Of a stretch of DNA of 64,000 nucleotides, positions 8,694 through 18,940 are shown one piece after another. A model generated the notes under the pieces. The model was not told where the DNA came from. It worked only from the letters and a program-made list of their open reading frames with translations, and did not search any database. Every line of letters starts with the position of its first letter. Position 1 is the stretch's first letter. Origin of the DNA: Chitinophagaceae bacterium (GTDB lineage Bacteria > Bacteroidota > Bacteroidia > Chitinophagales > Chitinophagaceae); NCBI GenBank assembly GCA_016713085.1, contig JADJPV010000001.1, forward strand, positions 1,316,001 to 1,380,000, read 5' to 3'. A program made the translations under genes and the position numbers.

Positions 8694-9572
8694 ATGCGCA
8701 ACGGGTTATTCTTTGTAGTTTTTATTTTTTCAGTACTTGTTTCATTTGCCCAGCCTTATGTTGATGTGCTCAATGTTCGCACACTGCAATCGCCGGATAA
8801 TGGTTTCATCAGAAGAAACAAAGACAAGAATTAATTTCAGTATTTCAATGCGGGCCTTACACTGCCTATCCGTTTTAAAAAAACCGGTGGAGCTTTGGTA
8901 CTAAGCCCATATTTTGAAAACTGGCAGGTGAACCTTCCCGGTATCAATCAACAAACCATCCTTCCTTTGGAAAGAGATCACTTCTTTCCTTCAGGTATCG
9001 GGCTGCCAATAACGCTGCTAACACCCATACAGCATTCAAAATTTCTCATCAACACAACAATGATTTTGCGGAATAATGCAGAGAAAATAAACCTGCCCTC
9101 TTCTTTCCAGGCAGGCGGGTTTGTTGTAGTAAATTATAAAATCAATCAGAAGCTTATTGTAAAAGCAGGTTTGTATTATAACCGTGAAGCCTTTGGCAAT
9201 TTCTTTATGCCGCTTGGCGGATTGGAATATAAAGTTGACAGCACATTACAGATCTGGGGAACACTGCCCGGTTCTTTCTTTATTGAAAAGCGTTTAAAGA
9301 AATACTGGTATGCCGGGTTAACATTCAAAGCCGTTACCAACAGTTACCAGTTGTTTAACGGAAAATATATTCAGTTTAATGATAACCAGCTCAGCCTCTT
9401 CTCCGATCTGTATCTCAGCAAAAACTTAGTATTGAACCTTGAGGCAGGCCACAGTTTATTCCGCAGAATCAGGTTAGGAACTACAGGAAAGATCAGGCAA
9501 TATGTTTATGATGAAAAAGTAAACGACAACCTGCTGTTTCGTGTTTCAGCTATTTACAGAATACGTTTGTAA
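8694..9572 (+). pseudogene. outer-membrane beta-barrel protein (DUF6268-like), interrupted by an in-frame stop
   Basis: From the ATG at 8694 there is a signal peptide (MRNGLFFVVFIFSVLVSFAQ), then a normal reading frame that meets TAA at 8832-8834 and continues in the same frame without any other defect to 9572. The downstream part (225 residues from a TTG at 8895) alternates hydrophobic and polar residues in strands and ends in VSAIYRIRL, as barrels do. One C-to-T change (CAA to TAA) would explain the stop. It resembles the DUF6268 outer-membrane family, but I am not certain of that name. It could be a real recent pseudogene or a sequence error. Confidence 0.7.
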
Positions 9573-9597
9573 TACAATATGAATATATCGAGCACCT

Positions 9598-11823
9598 TTA
9601 GTTTTTAGGCTGAAGTAAAATATATTTAAAGGTTGTGTTGTAAGCGGCATCAATAAACGCCAGCATTTCTGTCCATTTTTCCTTCGGCATATCTTTCTTC
9701 TTATACATTTTTACTATGCTGAAAATTATATTGCCGTTTTCTTCCTTTGCTTCACAGGAAAATTTACCTGCCTCATTGTCTATAATGATATTCATTTCCT
9801 TTAACCCTTTAACAGTATAACCTGCAGGAACAGGCATTGATATTTTCCAGCTGAGTGTTCTTGCATATCCAACCTGGATGTCTTTGGTTCTGTTTCTTTC
9901 CTCTTTTGTAATCTGCAGTTGGGTTCCCATTAAGCCGGCCAAATTCACAAGAATTTTTTTACCTGCTTTTTTTGTCATGTCTTCTATTTCAAACTCATCT
10001 GATACGGTTAACTGTTTTCTTACCAGTGCCCTTCCATCGCTGATGAGTTTAAAATTTTTATGCTTCACTTTTTGCCTGTACTCTTTATCGAGTTCCTGCT
10101 GCACCAATTCAGGCTTGGCTGTTTTAAACTCTTCTTTAATTGCAGCAACAGAACTGTAATATTCATCTGCCTGCCTGCTGCTCATTTTATCTAAGGGCGA
10201 TGAACCAAAGTAAATCTTAAAATCATCAAATATGTATGGAGTGTATTTCACTACATTATCAATTTCTTTTGCCTTACTGATTCCATTATACGTTGCCGTT
10301 CTGTTGACATTCATTTTGTTGGTAACAGCATCGTACTGTGCAGTGATATCGTAATGAACTGTATTATCAGTTGCCGCAGCATCAGGCAGAGTGATGGGTG
10401 TAATTTCCTGTACACCTGTTTTCTTCGCCGGTTCTTTAATGATGTACGCTTCATTACCCAGTAATGTTTCAACCAGTTCTCCAGGATTTGAGTGATCGGT
10501 ACAGTTGAAGTAAAACTTATCCTTTACCCTGATTACATATCTTATCTCACCATCAAACAAAACATCTTTGAGCTTTCCTGTTTTGTTGGAAGTTGTAATG
10601 ATAAGATCGGAACTGATTTTTCGCTGAAAAAGCAGTGAACCGAAAATATAAGCAAACACTTTATCTGACAAATAGGAATCACGGAATAATACGTGGTTCC
10701 TGATGCGGTAGTATATGTTCTGAATAAATTTTTCTTCGGGCAAATCACTCACATTTTCCTGGCGCATATCTTTCCAGGTATAGTCAACGAACCCCTGTAC
10801 TGTAAGCATGCTACTGTTCAGTGGATAATATCCAACATTTACATAATCATCCCAGGCAATTTTGGCAATTTCTTCTTTAGTAAACCCGCTTTTCAATTCA
10901 CCTTTTCCGCCTATCAATGCTCCTTTAATTTTATCGCTGTTGGCATAGATCACCTGGAATTTTACAACCGGGTAAGCAAGCATAGGACTGATGAAGTTCA
11001 CATCTTTTTCTGTTGCCCTGTCTTTATCAATAAGTACGTACCGGTAAAAACCACTTACATCGCTCTCTTCTTTTTTAAATTCAGGGGCGCCATTTTGCGA
11101 AAGTGATTTGAAAAACGTTTTCTCATCTGTATCAATACTGATTTCATTGTACATAACAGGATACTTCTTGCTGCAGATCTCGTACTGCTGGTCAAACTCT
11201 ACATACCCGCTGCGCATTACATTGAGTTTGCTTTTTGTATAGGACACATACTCCAGCACATCCCCCACTTCAAGATTGGGAATAGCAACTTTATAATATC
11301 TTGTTTCAGTACCCGTGTTCTGATCAAAAAAACTTTTATAAAATTCTGGTACGTTTGATTTACTTCCGGCTTCTACTGCATCACCCAGATCAACCGCTTG
11401 TGTTTCCCCATTTGGTTTAATAACCCTTGCAGAAAATCCATCGAGTTTATCTCCATACCGGAAATACACTTCTGTAAATCCTTCTGTTGCATTTTTATCC
11501 TGCAGCTTAATTTTAAATCTTACTTTTTCAAACAGGAACACATTTGATTTAGTAGAACTGATCCAGCCACCGCTTACTTTTTTATCAAAGGTTATACTCC
11601 GTTTATATCCCATGATCACAGCCGATTCGTTTTTCCATTTGTCAGAAATCGTATTGATGGCGAAAGAGGGTATTGCTTCCGTCCAGTAAGGAGCTGCGTT
11701 TTTTTCAATTACCTCGATAAAATCTTCATCTATTACGCTCTGTGCAAATAAGGGTTGTGAAACAGACAGAAGAAAAATAAAGCTGGCAACAAATACAACT
11801 TTTTTATATGTACTGAATTTCAT
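9598..11823 (-). CDS. DUF3857-type secreted protein with degenerate transglutaminase region
   Basis: A 741-residue protein with a signal peptide (LLSVSQPLFAQ) for export to the periplasm or outer membrane. The N-terminal half resembles DUF3857 (conversion of a PNGETQAVDL strand region, then EVGDVLEYVSYTKS). The middle resembles a transglutaminase-like domain: QNIYYRIRNHVLFRD, then FYFNCTDHSNPGELVETLLG where the last strand with Asp would be. At the position of the catalytic Cys I see Ser (QRKISSDLIIT), so it is probably not an active enzyme. It starts 8 bases after the stop of the gene at 11832, which encodes a paralogue with an intact triad, and the two are surely cotranscribed. Confidence 0.75.
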   Translation of the reverse strand: MKFSTYKKVVFVASFIFLLSVSQPLFAQSVIDEDFIEVIEKNAAPYWTEAIPSFAINTISDKWKNESAVIMGYKRSITFDKKVSGGWISSTKSNVFLFEKVRFKIKLQDKNATEGFTEVYFRYGDKLDGFSARVIKPNGETQAVDLGDAVEAGSKSNVPEFYKSFFDQNTGTETRYYKVAIPNLEVGDVLEYVSYTKSKLNVMRSGYVEFDQQYEICSKKYPVMYNEISIDTDEKTFFKSLSQNGAPEFKKEESDVSGFYRYVLIDKDRATEKDVNFISPMLAYPVVKFQVIYANSDKIKGALIGGKGELKSGFTKEEIAKIAWDDYVNVGYYPLNSSMLTVQGFVDYTWKDMRQENVSDLPEEKFIQNIYYRIRNHVLFRDSYLSDKVFAYIFGSLLFQRKISSDLIITTSNKTGKLKDVLFDGEIRYVIRVKDKFYFNCTDHSNPGELVETLLGNEAYIIKEPAKKTGVQEITPITLPDAAATDNTVHYDITAQYDAVTNKMNVNRTATYNGISKAKEIDNVVKYTPYIFDDFKIYFGSSPLDKMSSRQADEYYSSVAAIKEEFKTAKPELVQQELDKEYRQKVKHKNFKLISDGRALVRKQLTVSDEFEIEDMTKKAGKKILVNLAGLMGTQLQITKEERNRTKDIQVGYARTLSWKISMPVPAGYTVKGLKEMNIIIDNEAGKFSCEAKEENGNIIFSIVKMYKKKDMPKEKWTEMLAFIDAAYNTTFKYILLQPKN

Positions 11824-11831
11824 GATTGCAG

Positions 11832-13769
11832 TTATTTAGCGGTTACGGTAATATAGTTTTCACTGAAAGACTTAATGCTTTCGAGAAATTTTACCCAGTC
11901 TGTAAAATCTTTTTTACTGATCGTACTTTTCTTAATCAGCAGTTTCTTTTTTAATACTATTTTATTTCCGGTAACAATGTATTCACCCGTAAAACTGTAG
12001 CTATCATTTGCCACCTGCAATTTCTCCGGTATGTCAGCAAATTTTTTATTGACAGGAATTGTGAGCGACAGCTCGTCTTCAAATGCAGTTACCCAGTTTA
12101 AATCATATCCCCTAGTACGTTTTTCATCGGGCAGGTAACCCTGTAATGTTTTCGGAAAGAAATCAATGTTTACATAGTAGTCACCTTCAATGATGCTTAC
12201 ATTATTGCTAAGATTTGACTCGCCTTCAATCACTACCGGCAGCTCCCTGTTTTTTAAATCACTTGTCTTTGTTGTTTTGGAAGTGATGTTGCTGTTGCCA
12301 AACTCCAGCATGTTTTCAAGGAACTCCTGCTGCGATGTAACCGGTAACTGCTGATAGGTTTGATGAAAGTCAGTGCGTTCATTTCCTGTGAAAACAATTT
12401 TTAATTTCCCGATAAGGTTGTTATCAATCAATGAAAAATCAGCCTTCGTTTGAATCATATGCCCTTCGCCTGTTGTAAGCGGAACCATTTTAATTTCAAA
12501 CTTTTCTTTATTGGCAATCATTGCTTCTTTTCCCTGGATGCGGTAAGCGTTCTCACCAAAAGGAGCATATTTTTCAGTAGCATCTAAAAAATATTCTTTA
12601 CCTCCGTAGTATAAAGTTGTAATGGCATGATTATTTACACATAAAGCAGGTGTTGCCTGCGGGTAGGGAATATCTCTTGTGCCGATCCAGGTAAACCGTG
12701 CATCATAACCTGCAAGCAACAGCATTTCTGTTAACAGGTTGGCCATTCCTTTGCAATCACAATATTTTTTAGCAAGTACTTCCTGAGCCGGAAACGGTAT
12801 ATAACCTGAATACCCATCTTCATAAGCAATATACCTGATGTTATCCTGTACCCAGTAATAGATGGCTTTGATCTTCTCAGTATCGTTATTCTTTCCGGCA
12901 GTTATTTTTGTCAATATTGCTTTTAGTTGCTCCGGTTCATTGACAGCCATTTTATACAACCGGTAATTCCAGTTGTAAACGTCATCAACTTTATCAAATC
13001 CTTTAATCAATTCTCCTTTACTATCAAATGATTTTACCTGAATAATAAGGTGAGGTTCTGTAAATGCAATTCCAATGCTTTTGGCTTCCTGTTTCAATGC
13101 AGGAATGTCACGCATGATGAACGTGTAATAAATATAATCGCCTTTTGGAACTGTTTTTTTCTCAATCTTATTTCCTTCAAAATTCACCGGTTTAAAATCA
13201 ACTGTCAGCCATTTGGGTACTTTAAATTCAAATGTTTTTTCTTTTACCGGGTACCGCTCATGAAAGAACAGGCGGGTGAGATATTTTGAATCAGAATACT
13301 CTTTTTTTACTTTGATCCTGTTCATCTGCCCTTTTTGTGAAAACCTGATAGGGTAATACTGTACACGGCTGTCATCAAAAAAAACACCATCATTTGTTAC
13401 GGAACGATCATATGGTCGTGTACGATCCCAGATATAAGAACTGCCAAACTTAATTGCTTTATCAAAGGTTTTAATCTGGATGAAGCGATTATAGTATTCA
13501 GGATAAACCATGCTGCCAAATTTTTTGATGGAAAGAAATTCCATGGCAGCTTCTTCTTCAATTGTGACCACTTTATCATTCAGTGCATTTTTCCCTTTGT
13601 CAAAAGAAAACAACTGGTAAGAACTGATGCAGGCAATATCTGCATCCTTATATTTTTTAGCAAGCTGAAAAGCAGTTGCTTCATCTTCAGAATTTACAGG
13701 TTGGGCCGATGCTGTAAAAGTAAACAGCAGCAGTACAGGCATCAGCCTGAAGGTTTGATGGAAAAACAT
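11832..13769 (-). CDS. DUF3857 and transglutaminase domain-containing protein
   Basis: Secreted protein of 645 residues from the ATG at 13769, chosen because it directly begins the signal peptide (MFFHQTFRLMPVLLLFTFTA, cleavage after SAQ). The N-terminal region is DUF3857-like. The transglutaminase-like core has all three catalytic elements: Cys in KKYCDCKGMANLL, His in NNHAITTLYY and Asp in YFLDATEKY. A C-terminal beta-rich DUF3858-like region follows. The substrate is unknown; the family is common in Bacteroidota and probably acts on peptides or proteins outside the cytoplasm. It is the first gene of a two-gene operon with the degenerate paralogue downstream. Confidence 0.82.
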   Translation of the reverse strand: MFFHQTFRLMPVLLLFTFTASAQPVNSEDEATAFQLAKKYKDADIACISSYQLFSFDKGKNALNDKVVTIEEEAAMEFLSIKKFGSMVYPEYYNRFIQIKTFDKAIKFGSSYIWDRTRPYDRSVTNDGVFFDDSRVQYYPIRFSQKGQMNRIKVKKEYSDSKYLTRLFFHERYPVKEKTFEFKVPKWLTVDFKPVNFEGNKIEKKTVPKGDYIYYTFIMRDIPALKQEAKSIGIAFTEPHLIIQVKSFDSKGELIKGFDKVDDVYNWNYRLYKMAVNEPEQLKAILTKITAGKNNDTEKIKAIYYWVQDNIRYIAYEDGYSGYIPFPAQEVLAKKYCDCKGMANLLTEMLLLAGYDARFTWIGTRDIPYPQATPALCVNNHAITTLYYGGKEYFLDATEKYAPFGENAYRIQGKEAMIANKEKFEIKMVPLTTGEGHMIQTKADFSLIDNNLIGKLKIVFTGNERTDFHQTYQQLPVTSQQEFLENMLEFGNSNITSKTTKTSDLKNRELPVVIEGESNLSNNVSIIEGDYYVNIDFFPKTLQGYLPDEKRTRGYDLNWVTAFEDELSLTIPVNKKFADIPEKLQVANDSYSFTGEYIVTGNKIVLKKKLLIKKSTISKKDFTDWVKFLESIKSFSENYITVTAK

Positions 13770-13918
13770 AATAATAGTTTGAGTAAAACAAGTAAAGCAG
13801 GCGGAACGGATTTTCATAATTGGTGTTCCCTGGTTTTTAAAGCAGTAAATATATTTAATAGCTCATTGCCAGTTAAAATAAATTCCCGGTTTTTTTAACT
13901 CTGAGGGTAACATTTTCG

Positions 13919-14760
13919 CTAATTGGCAGTTGGACACCTGTAAGTAGTAATGTTGAATGTAACACCGATTGTTGCCGTAATGTATTGATCTTTTTGCCCG
14001 CTGAAGCCACGCTGATTTCCCATTGTTCCAATGCGTGGCCCAAGTTCATAACTCCTGTCCTGCAGTAAAGAAGCCGCTGAACCAGCCGGGAATGCAGTTA
14101 TTCCCGCATAGTTTGAAGACACATCATCAAGATGATCGGTTGTTGTAAAACGATGGGTTATTTCAAAATTGAAATTCACCTTCTCATTCAATGCATATTT
14201 TACACCAACACCAAACGGAAAAGCAAATGCAACGGAAGAGTATTGTTTACGGCCGTGGTATAAAGCAGAGCCCTGGCCCTCGGTACCTAATGGACGCAAA
14301 AAATATTTTGTACCATCTAAGTAAGCATAAGGATCAAAATTAAAAACGCCTGCTCCAAACGTTAAGTAAGGTGTGAATCTTTCATCCGGGTTGGACGGGT
14401 TAAACCGGAAGAAATTAAAATCGCCCTGCAGCATGAGTTCAAACAGGTTGCTGTTAAAGCTGAGGTTGCGGCGTATCTGAAACTCGTTCTTTTTTTCATA
14501 AATATCACTATACCCAAGCTGTAGAAAATTAGCTCCCAGACGAACAGCTACATAATCATTGATCTGTTTACGAAAAAAAACACCTCCGGCAATTTTAGGA
14601 CGGTTAAGTTTTTATCAGGATTTAAATCACCAAAATAATGAGCGGCCCCTAACTGAAATCCAAATTCACCTTCATGATGAAAGCTTTCGTACTGCGCCTT
14701 TGCGACAAAGGGAGCAGAGAATACACAGAGAGCCAGTAAGCAAAAAAATGATTTTTTCAT
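13919..14760 (-). pseudogene. DUF6089-like outer-membrane protein, frameshifted
   Basis: Starts with a signal peptide (MKKSFFCLLALCVFSAPFVA, then KAQYESFHHEGEFGFQLGAA). After NPDKNL the frame is lost at about 14604-14607, where one A appears to be missing (TTAACC for TTAAACC); in the next frame the expected NRPKIAGGVFFRKQ continues to the stop at 13919. The joined product, about 281 residues, is a small beta-barrel of the DUF6089 type, which in Bacteroidota is usually found next to nadK, as here. The defect is a single-base deletion, so a base-calling error is as likely as true decay. Confidence 0.78.
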
Positions 14761-14880
14761 CAGGAAATAATTCTCAAGAGATGTAATAACGCAAATATCA
14801 GGTTTTTCATGTGTCCCTTTTCTATTTTTACGATGATAACACCGTATTTGCCATAAAATTGCTGTTGAAATTTATGCTGA

Positions 14881-15759
14881 TCAGTTCCTTCTGTCAAGAC
14901 CCCATGATAATTTATTACGGAGAGTTTGCAGGAAGTTGTTTTCATTCAAACGGATGAGGTTAACCGTAAAGGCCTCTTTCTTTACTGCCAGCTGAATGGT
15001 TTTTTGAACAATTTCTTTTCTTGAATCAAGTGTACACAGAAAACTATCGGCCCTTCCTTCAATTTCAAAAGAAATGACATTATTATCTGGCACCACAATT
15101 GGCCGCACATTTAAATTATGCGGGGCAACCGGGGTAATTACAAAACTTCCCGAATCGGGGAACACAACAGGACCGTTACAACTTAAGGAATAACCGGTTG
15201 AGCCGGTTGGGGTAGCAACAATAAGACCATCGGCCCAGTAAGTATTTAAAAATTCACCATTGAGGTAAGCATGAATTTTTACCATGGAAGATGTATCAAG
15301 CTTATGAATGGCAAATTCATTTAAGGCATAAGGTGTATCGCCAAAAAGGGGAGTATTACTGTCAAGATGAATGAGGGTTCTTTCATCTTTCACAAACGTG
15401 TGATTCTTTAATGATGCAACCACTGTTTCCACTTCGCCACGTCCAATACTTGCTAAAAAGCCCAGCCTTCCAAAATTGATCCCCAGCAGCGGAATATGAC
15501 GGTTACGAACCAACGTAACGGTATCAAGCAAAGTACCATCTCCACCTAAACTGATCATACATTCAATTGAATCATCCAGATCAGCTGAGGAGTGGAATAT
15601 TTGCGGGGTATTGATGAAAGATACGTCCTCTTTAATCTGTTCATATAATCCGCTGTAAATAATCGTAGTGATCTTATTTGCTTCCAGTTCATGTAAAAGC
15701 CGCTGAACATCCTCTCTCTGTCCGTTTTCATATACACGACTATAGATAGCTACTTTCAT
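14881..15759 (-). CDS. nadK: NAD kinase
   Basis: Phosphorylates NAD to NADP in the cytoplasm. The 292 residues contain GGDGT at 72-76, the conserved NEFAIHK segment near 170, and the glycine-rich GSTGYSLSCNGPVV motif, all diagnostic for ATP-NAD kinases. Length is typical. It follows the POTRA/barrel gene by 73 bases and precedes the DUF6089-like gene; the association of CBS protein, nadK and DUF6089 is a common Bacteroidota arrangement. Confidence 0.96.
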   Translation of the reverse strand: MKVAIYSRVYENGQREDVQRLLHELEANKITTIIYSGLYEQIKEDVSFINTPQIFHSSADLDDSIECMISLGGDGTLLDTVTLVRNRHIPLLGINFGRLGFLASIGRGEVETVVASLKNHTFVKDERTLIHLDSNTPLFGDTPYALNEFAIHKLDTSSMVKIHAYLNGEFLNTYWADGLIVATPTGSTGYSLSCNGPVVFPDSGSFVITPVAPHNLNVRPIVVPDNNVISFEIEGRADSFLCTLDSRKEIVQKTIQLAVKKEAFTVNLIRLNENNFLQTLRNKLSWGLDRRN

Positions 15760-15832
15760 CCTTTTATATTTATAATAGATTGATGGGGAAATGACAGAAA
15801 TCTGTTCACTTATTATCTCCGTTCATCAGTGA

Positions 15833-17338
15833 TTAAAAATCCCTGCGTATGTGTAAAAATAAACCCTTTTCGCCCAACTGATTAAATGAATATTCAATCT
15901 TGGCTACAAAATCATAATAACTCAACACATCAAAACCTGCCCCATAAGTGTACAGGAGTTTATTATTCAGAATACTGTTGGTAAATACAGGCATGTGACT
16001 TGCGCCGATATCACCATATACTTTCGCAATTACCTTAAACGGTATTTTTTTATACTTTTCATTTTTGATGATGAATGTGGGAACGTTTAACTGAAATAAT
16101 TCCTGCCTCACCGTTGCTTTCAGGATTCCTGCCTGCACACCATCAATCACATAATATTCAAGTCCTCTTAAGAACCAGTCACCATATCCTAATGCACCCA
16201 TATTATACATTGGCTGCTGAAAAGGAACTTTAATCATATAGTATCCAACCACAGATGCAGAAGTTTTTTTGGCCAGTTGTAAAAACTGACCTGCTTTGCC
16301 TGAAAACTGCCACATGTTCATTCCTTTTGCACCTAATCCTCTTTGAGAAAAATTACCATTAAACGCAAACCCTTTCCAGGGATACACAATATTGTTAACA
16401 TTATAATACTGGTAGTTATAGGCAAATTCACCAAACTGCTGCTTAGAAACATTGCCGGTGAAATAAGGAAGATACCCTTTGCTGGGATTATTCTCAATAA
16501 TTCTTGCCACAGTATCTGCAATCTGTTCACTGATATAATTCAACCTGAATGCATGCCTGTACTTAACTCCTTTGCGGATAGTAAAGCCTGTTTCAACTCT
16601 AAATGTTGTGCGCACAAATTCATTAATCTGGGCATTACCTACCGGAAAGAATGCCTGCTTATTTCTGTCAGTTGCATATGCAAGCTGCCTTGACTGTTTA
16701 TAAAAAACACCTGCTAAAAAACCATTCTCCAGTTTTTTATCGGAATAGGGCTGTTCATAAAAAATAGAATATTCCCTTGTATAGCCGTTAATAAAATTAA
16801 AGTTGAGTTTATCTCTTCTGCCGGAAACATTATCCCAGTTTAATTTTATTCCGTAATTCACACGTTCCAGGCTGCCTCCCTGTTCTACAAGCCATTGGTT
16901 TGGATTGCGGTCTACAAGTTTAAAATGGGGAAGCGGAAAAAGATACCAACGCTCTTTTACATCAAATACAATATCAATATATTTTTCATCCCACGATTCA
17001 ATACGGGCAATTACTTCAAGGAACAATTGTGTGTTGACAATATTGAGTCTCCCTTCTTCAATAATATCAGCTAAGGAGTTGGTCTGAAGTTTTGAGCCGG
17101 TCTTAAACGGCACCTCCCGCAATGCGATATATTCTTTTGTCTTTTTATTTCCCTTCACCGTAACAGAGCGTACAATCATTTCGGAGGAATCGGGAAACTT
17201 TGCAATAATTTTTAATAAATTTTCATATGCTGTATCATGAGCCACTGAAGGCTGGGCAAAAACAGGCGATATTTTCAGCATCGCTGCAAAGAAAAACAAC
17301 AGGGCATATGTAAGCTTCAGCGGCATGTTCATTTTCAC
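15833..17338 (-). CDS. BamA/TamA-like outer-membrane protein with POTRA domain
   Basis: A 501-residue exported protein (signal peptide ends near SPVFAQ). A single POTRA-type domain spans roughly residues 57-125 (IVRSVTVKGNKKTKEYIALREVPF, split here by me as VRSVTVKGN and YIALREVPF), followed by a beta-barrel of the surface-antigen family that ends YSFNQLGEKGLFLHIRRDF with a terminal aromatic residue, the usual outer-membrane targeting signal. It is shorter than BamA (which has five POTRA domains), so it is a relative with an unknown cargo rather than BamA itself. Located between the CBS protein and nadK on the same strand. Confidence 0.78.
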   Translation of the reverse strand: MKMNMPLKLTYALLFFFAAMLKISPVFAQPSVAHDTAYENLLKIIAKFPDSSEMIVRSVTVKGNKKTKEYIALREVPFKTGSKLQTNSLADIIEEGRLNIVNTQLFLEVIARIESWDEKYIDIVFDVKERWYLFPLPHFKLVDRNPNQWLVEQGGSLERVNYGIKLNWDNVSGRRDKLNFNFINGYTREYSIFYEQPYSDKKLENGFLAGVFYKQSRQLAYATDRNKQAFFPVGNAQINEFVRTTFRVETGFTIRKGVKYRHAFRLNYISEQIADTVARIIENNPSKGYLPYFTGNVSKQQFGEFAYNYQYYNVNNIVYPWKGFAFNGNFSQRGLGAKGMNMWQFSGKAGQFLQLAKKTSASVVGYYMIKVPFQQPMYNMGALGYGDWFLRGLEYYVIDGVQAGILKATVRQELFQLNVPTFIIKNEKYKKIPFKVIAKVYGDIGASHMPVFTNSILNNKLLYTYGAGFDVLSYYDFVAKIEYSFNQLGEKGLFLHIRRDF

Positions 17339-17400
17339 AAAAACTGCGAACAGTAAATTTAACTTTAATTAAGGAGAATTGAGTTATATGATTACGATGG

Positions 17401-18063
17401 CTAAATATTGAGGTAATTCATCAAGTGGTCATAATTAACCTTAAGTTCTTCCTCTGACAGGTTTTCTCCGAAATATTGAAGAACGTTGTACTGGTAACGT
17501 TCAAAAGAAGCCAGGATATCAAGAATATCGCTCTTATTTACTTTAACAGCAACCAGTAACTCCCCTGTTGATGCGTCAGTCCAGGTATTAAGATGAATAA
17601 TTTTTGCGTTGTTTGATTCAACTATCCTCCCGATTTCTGAAATGTAAAAACTGTTGGGCGACATTTGCAGAATAATGATACCACCGGGAACAGATGCTGA
17701 GTTATACTGAGAAGCAGCCTGTAATAATTCTTCCTGCGTAATAACACCTGTTAATTCGTCGTCCTCATTTACAACTGGCAACAAACTCAGTTTTCTCTGC
17801 TGCATAATTTTAAGTGGGACCAGGAAAAAATCACCCGGGTTTACTTTTACTGGATTTCCCTGCTGCAGATAAGCATCAACCGTTTTTTGCTGATCCGCAT
17901 CTTCCAAATCTTCTTCATGTACCAGTCCAATATATTTTTGATCCTTATCAAGTAATGGTAATTCAGCAACACGATGCTCCTGCATTAAATCAAGGGCAAA
18001 CAGAACTGTATCGGTACTGTGCAGTGAAGGGATGTGATTGGTTATAAGTTCTGCTGCTGTCAT
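17401..18063 (-). CDS. CBS domain-containing protein
   Basis: Cytoplasmic 220-residue protein with two CBS motifs in the first 120 residues (HRVAELPLLDKDQKYIGLV and RKLSLLPVVNEDDELTGVI), which usually bind adenine nucleotides and act as energy or ligand sensors. The C-terminal third (about 125-220) looks like an ACT-type regulatory domain. It lies between an alpha/beta hydrolase gene and the POTRA/barrel gene, 24 bases from the former. No catalytic domain is present, so it is likely a regulator; the partner is unknown. Confidence 0.85.
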   Translation of the reverse strand: MTAAELITNHIPSLHSTDTVLFALDLMQEHRVAELPLLDKDQKYIGLVHEEDLEDADQQKTVDAYLQQGNPVKVNPGDFFLVPLKIMQQRKLSLLPVVNEDDELTGVITQEELLQAASQYNSASVPGGIIILQMSPNSFYISEIGRIVESNNAKIIHLNTWTDASTGELLVAVKVNKSDILDILASFERYQYNVLQYFGENLSEEELKVNYDHLMNYLNI

Positions 18064-18087
18064 TATATTTATATTTCTTCCTTTTAC

Positions 18088-18861
18088 CTACGCAGGCACA
18101 GGCTTGCTCAGTTTTGTAAGGAAGCCATTCAGTATTTCATTAAATTCATCAGGTCTTTCCATCATAGGAGCATGGCCGCATTTATCTATGAGGTGTAATT
18201 CCGAATTAGGAATAAGCTTATTAAATTCTTTACCAACAAACGGCGGAGTAATGGTATCATTATTTCCCCATATAAGAAGTGTTGGTACTTTAATTTCCTT
18301 CAACTCATCGCCGAGGTTATTCCTGATGGCACTTTTTGCAAGAGCAATTACCTTGATTGCTTTTATCCGTTGATTAACGATATCATACACTTCATCAACA
18401 AGTTCTTTAGTTGCAACTGCGGGGTCGTAGAACGTTACTTCTGTTTTCTTTTTGATGTATTCATAATCACCACGCTTTGGATAAGTATCGCCCATGCCGT
18501 TTTCAAACAGGCCTGAACTGCCGGTGAGAATGAGTGATTTAATTCTTTCGGGATGTTTTAATACATGCACCAATCCAACATGCCCGCCCAGTGAATTACC
18601 AAGAAGATGAATATTGTTATAATTTTTGAACTCTATAAATTTCTGAACATGCTTTTCCAGTCCGCCAACAGATGTGTGCAGCAGGTCAAGTTCAAATAAC
18701 GGAAGCATGGGCACAACAACCTTTGTACGCTTGCTGAAAAAATCAATCAGGTCCTTGAAATTACTCAAAGCACCAAAAAGACCATGAAGCAGCATCAGTG
18801 GTTCGCCTTCACCAACTTCTATATAGCGGAATTTTCCTTCCTGTTTAATTTCGTAATTCAT
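18088..18861 (-). CDS. alpha/beta hydrolase
   Basis: Cytoplasmic serine hydrolase fold protein of 257 residues. It has the oxyanion segment LLHGLFG, the nucleophile elbow GNSLGG, an Asp in LLIWGNNDTITPP and the catalytic His in DKCGHAPMMERP, so the triad is complete. No signal peptide. The gene precedes the CBS protein gene by 24 bases. The substrate cannot be told from the sequence; such proteins range from esterases to C-C bond hydrolases. Confidence 0.88.
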   Translation of the reverse strand: MNYEIKQEGKFRYIEVGEGEPLMLLHGLFGALSNFKDLIDFFSKRTKVVVPMLPLFELDLLHTSVGGLEKHVQKFIEFKNYNNIHLLGNSLGGHVGLVHVLKHPERIKSLILTGSSGLFENGMGDTYPKRGDYEYIKKKTEVTFYDPAVATKELVDEVYDIVNQRIKAIKVIALAKSAIRNNLGDELKEIKVPTLLIWGNNDTITPPFVGKEFNKLIPNSELHLIDKCGHAPMMERPDEFNEILNGFLTKLSKPVPA

Positions 18862-18940
18862 GTGCTGGCAGCAAAAAATGTTCTTTGCTAAAATAGTTTA
18901 TTTGAGTGAAAAACTGTAATTCAGTTGCAGATTCATCCTG

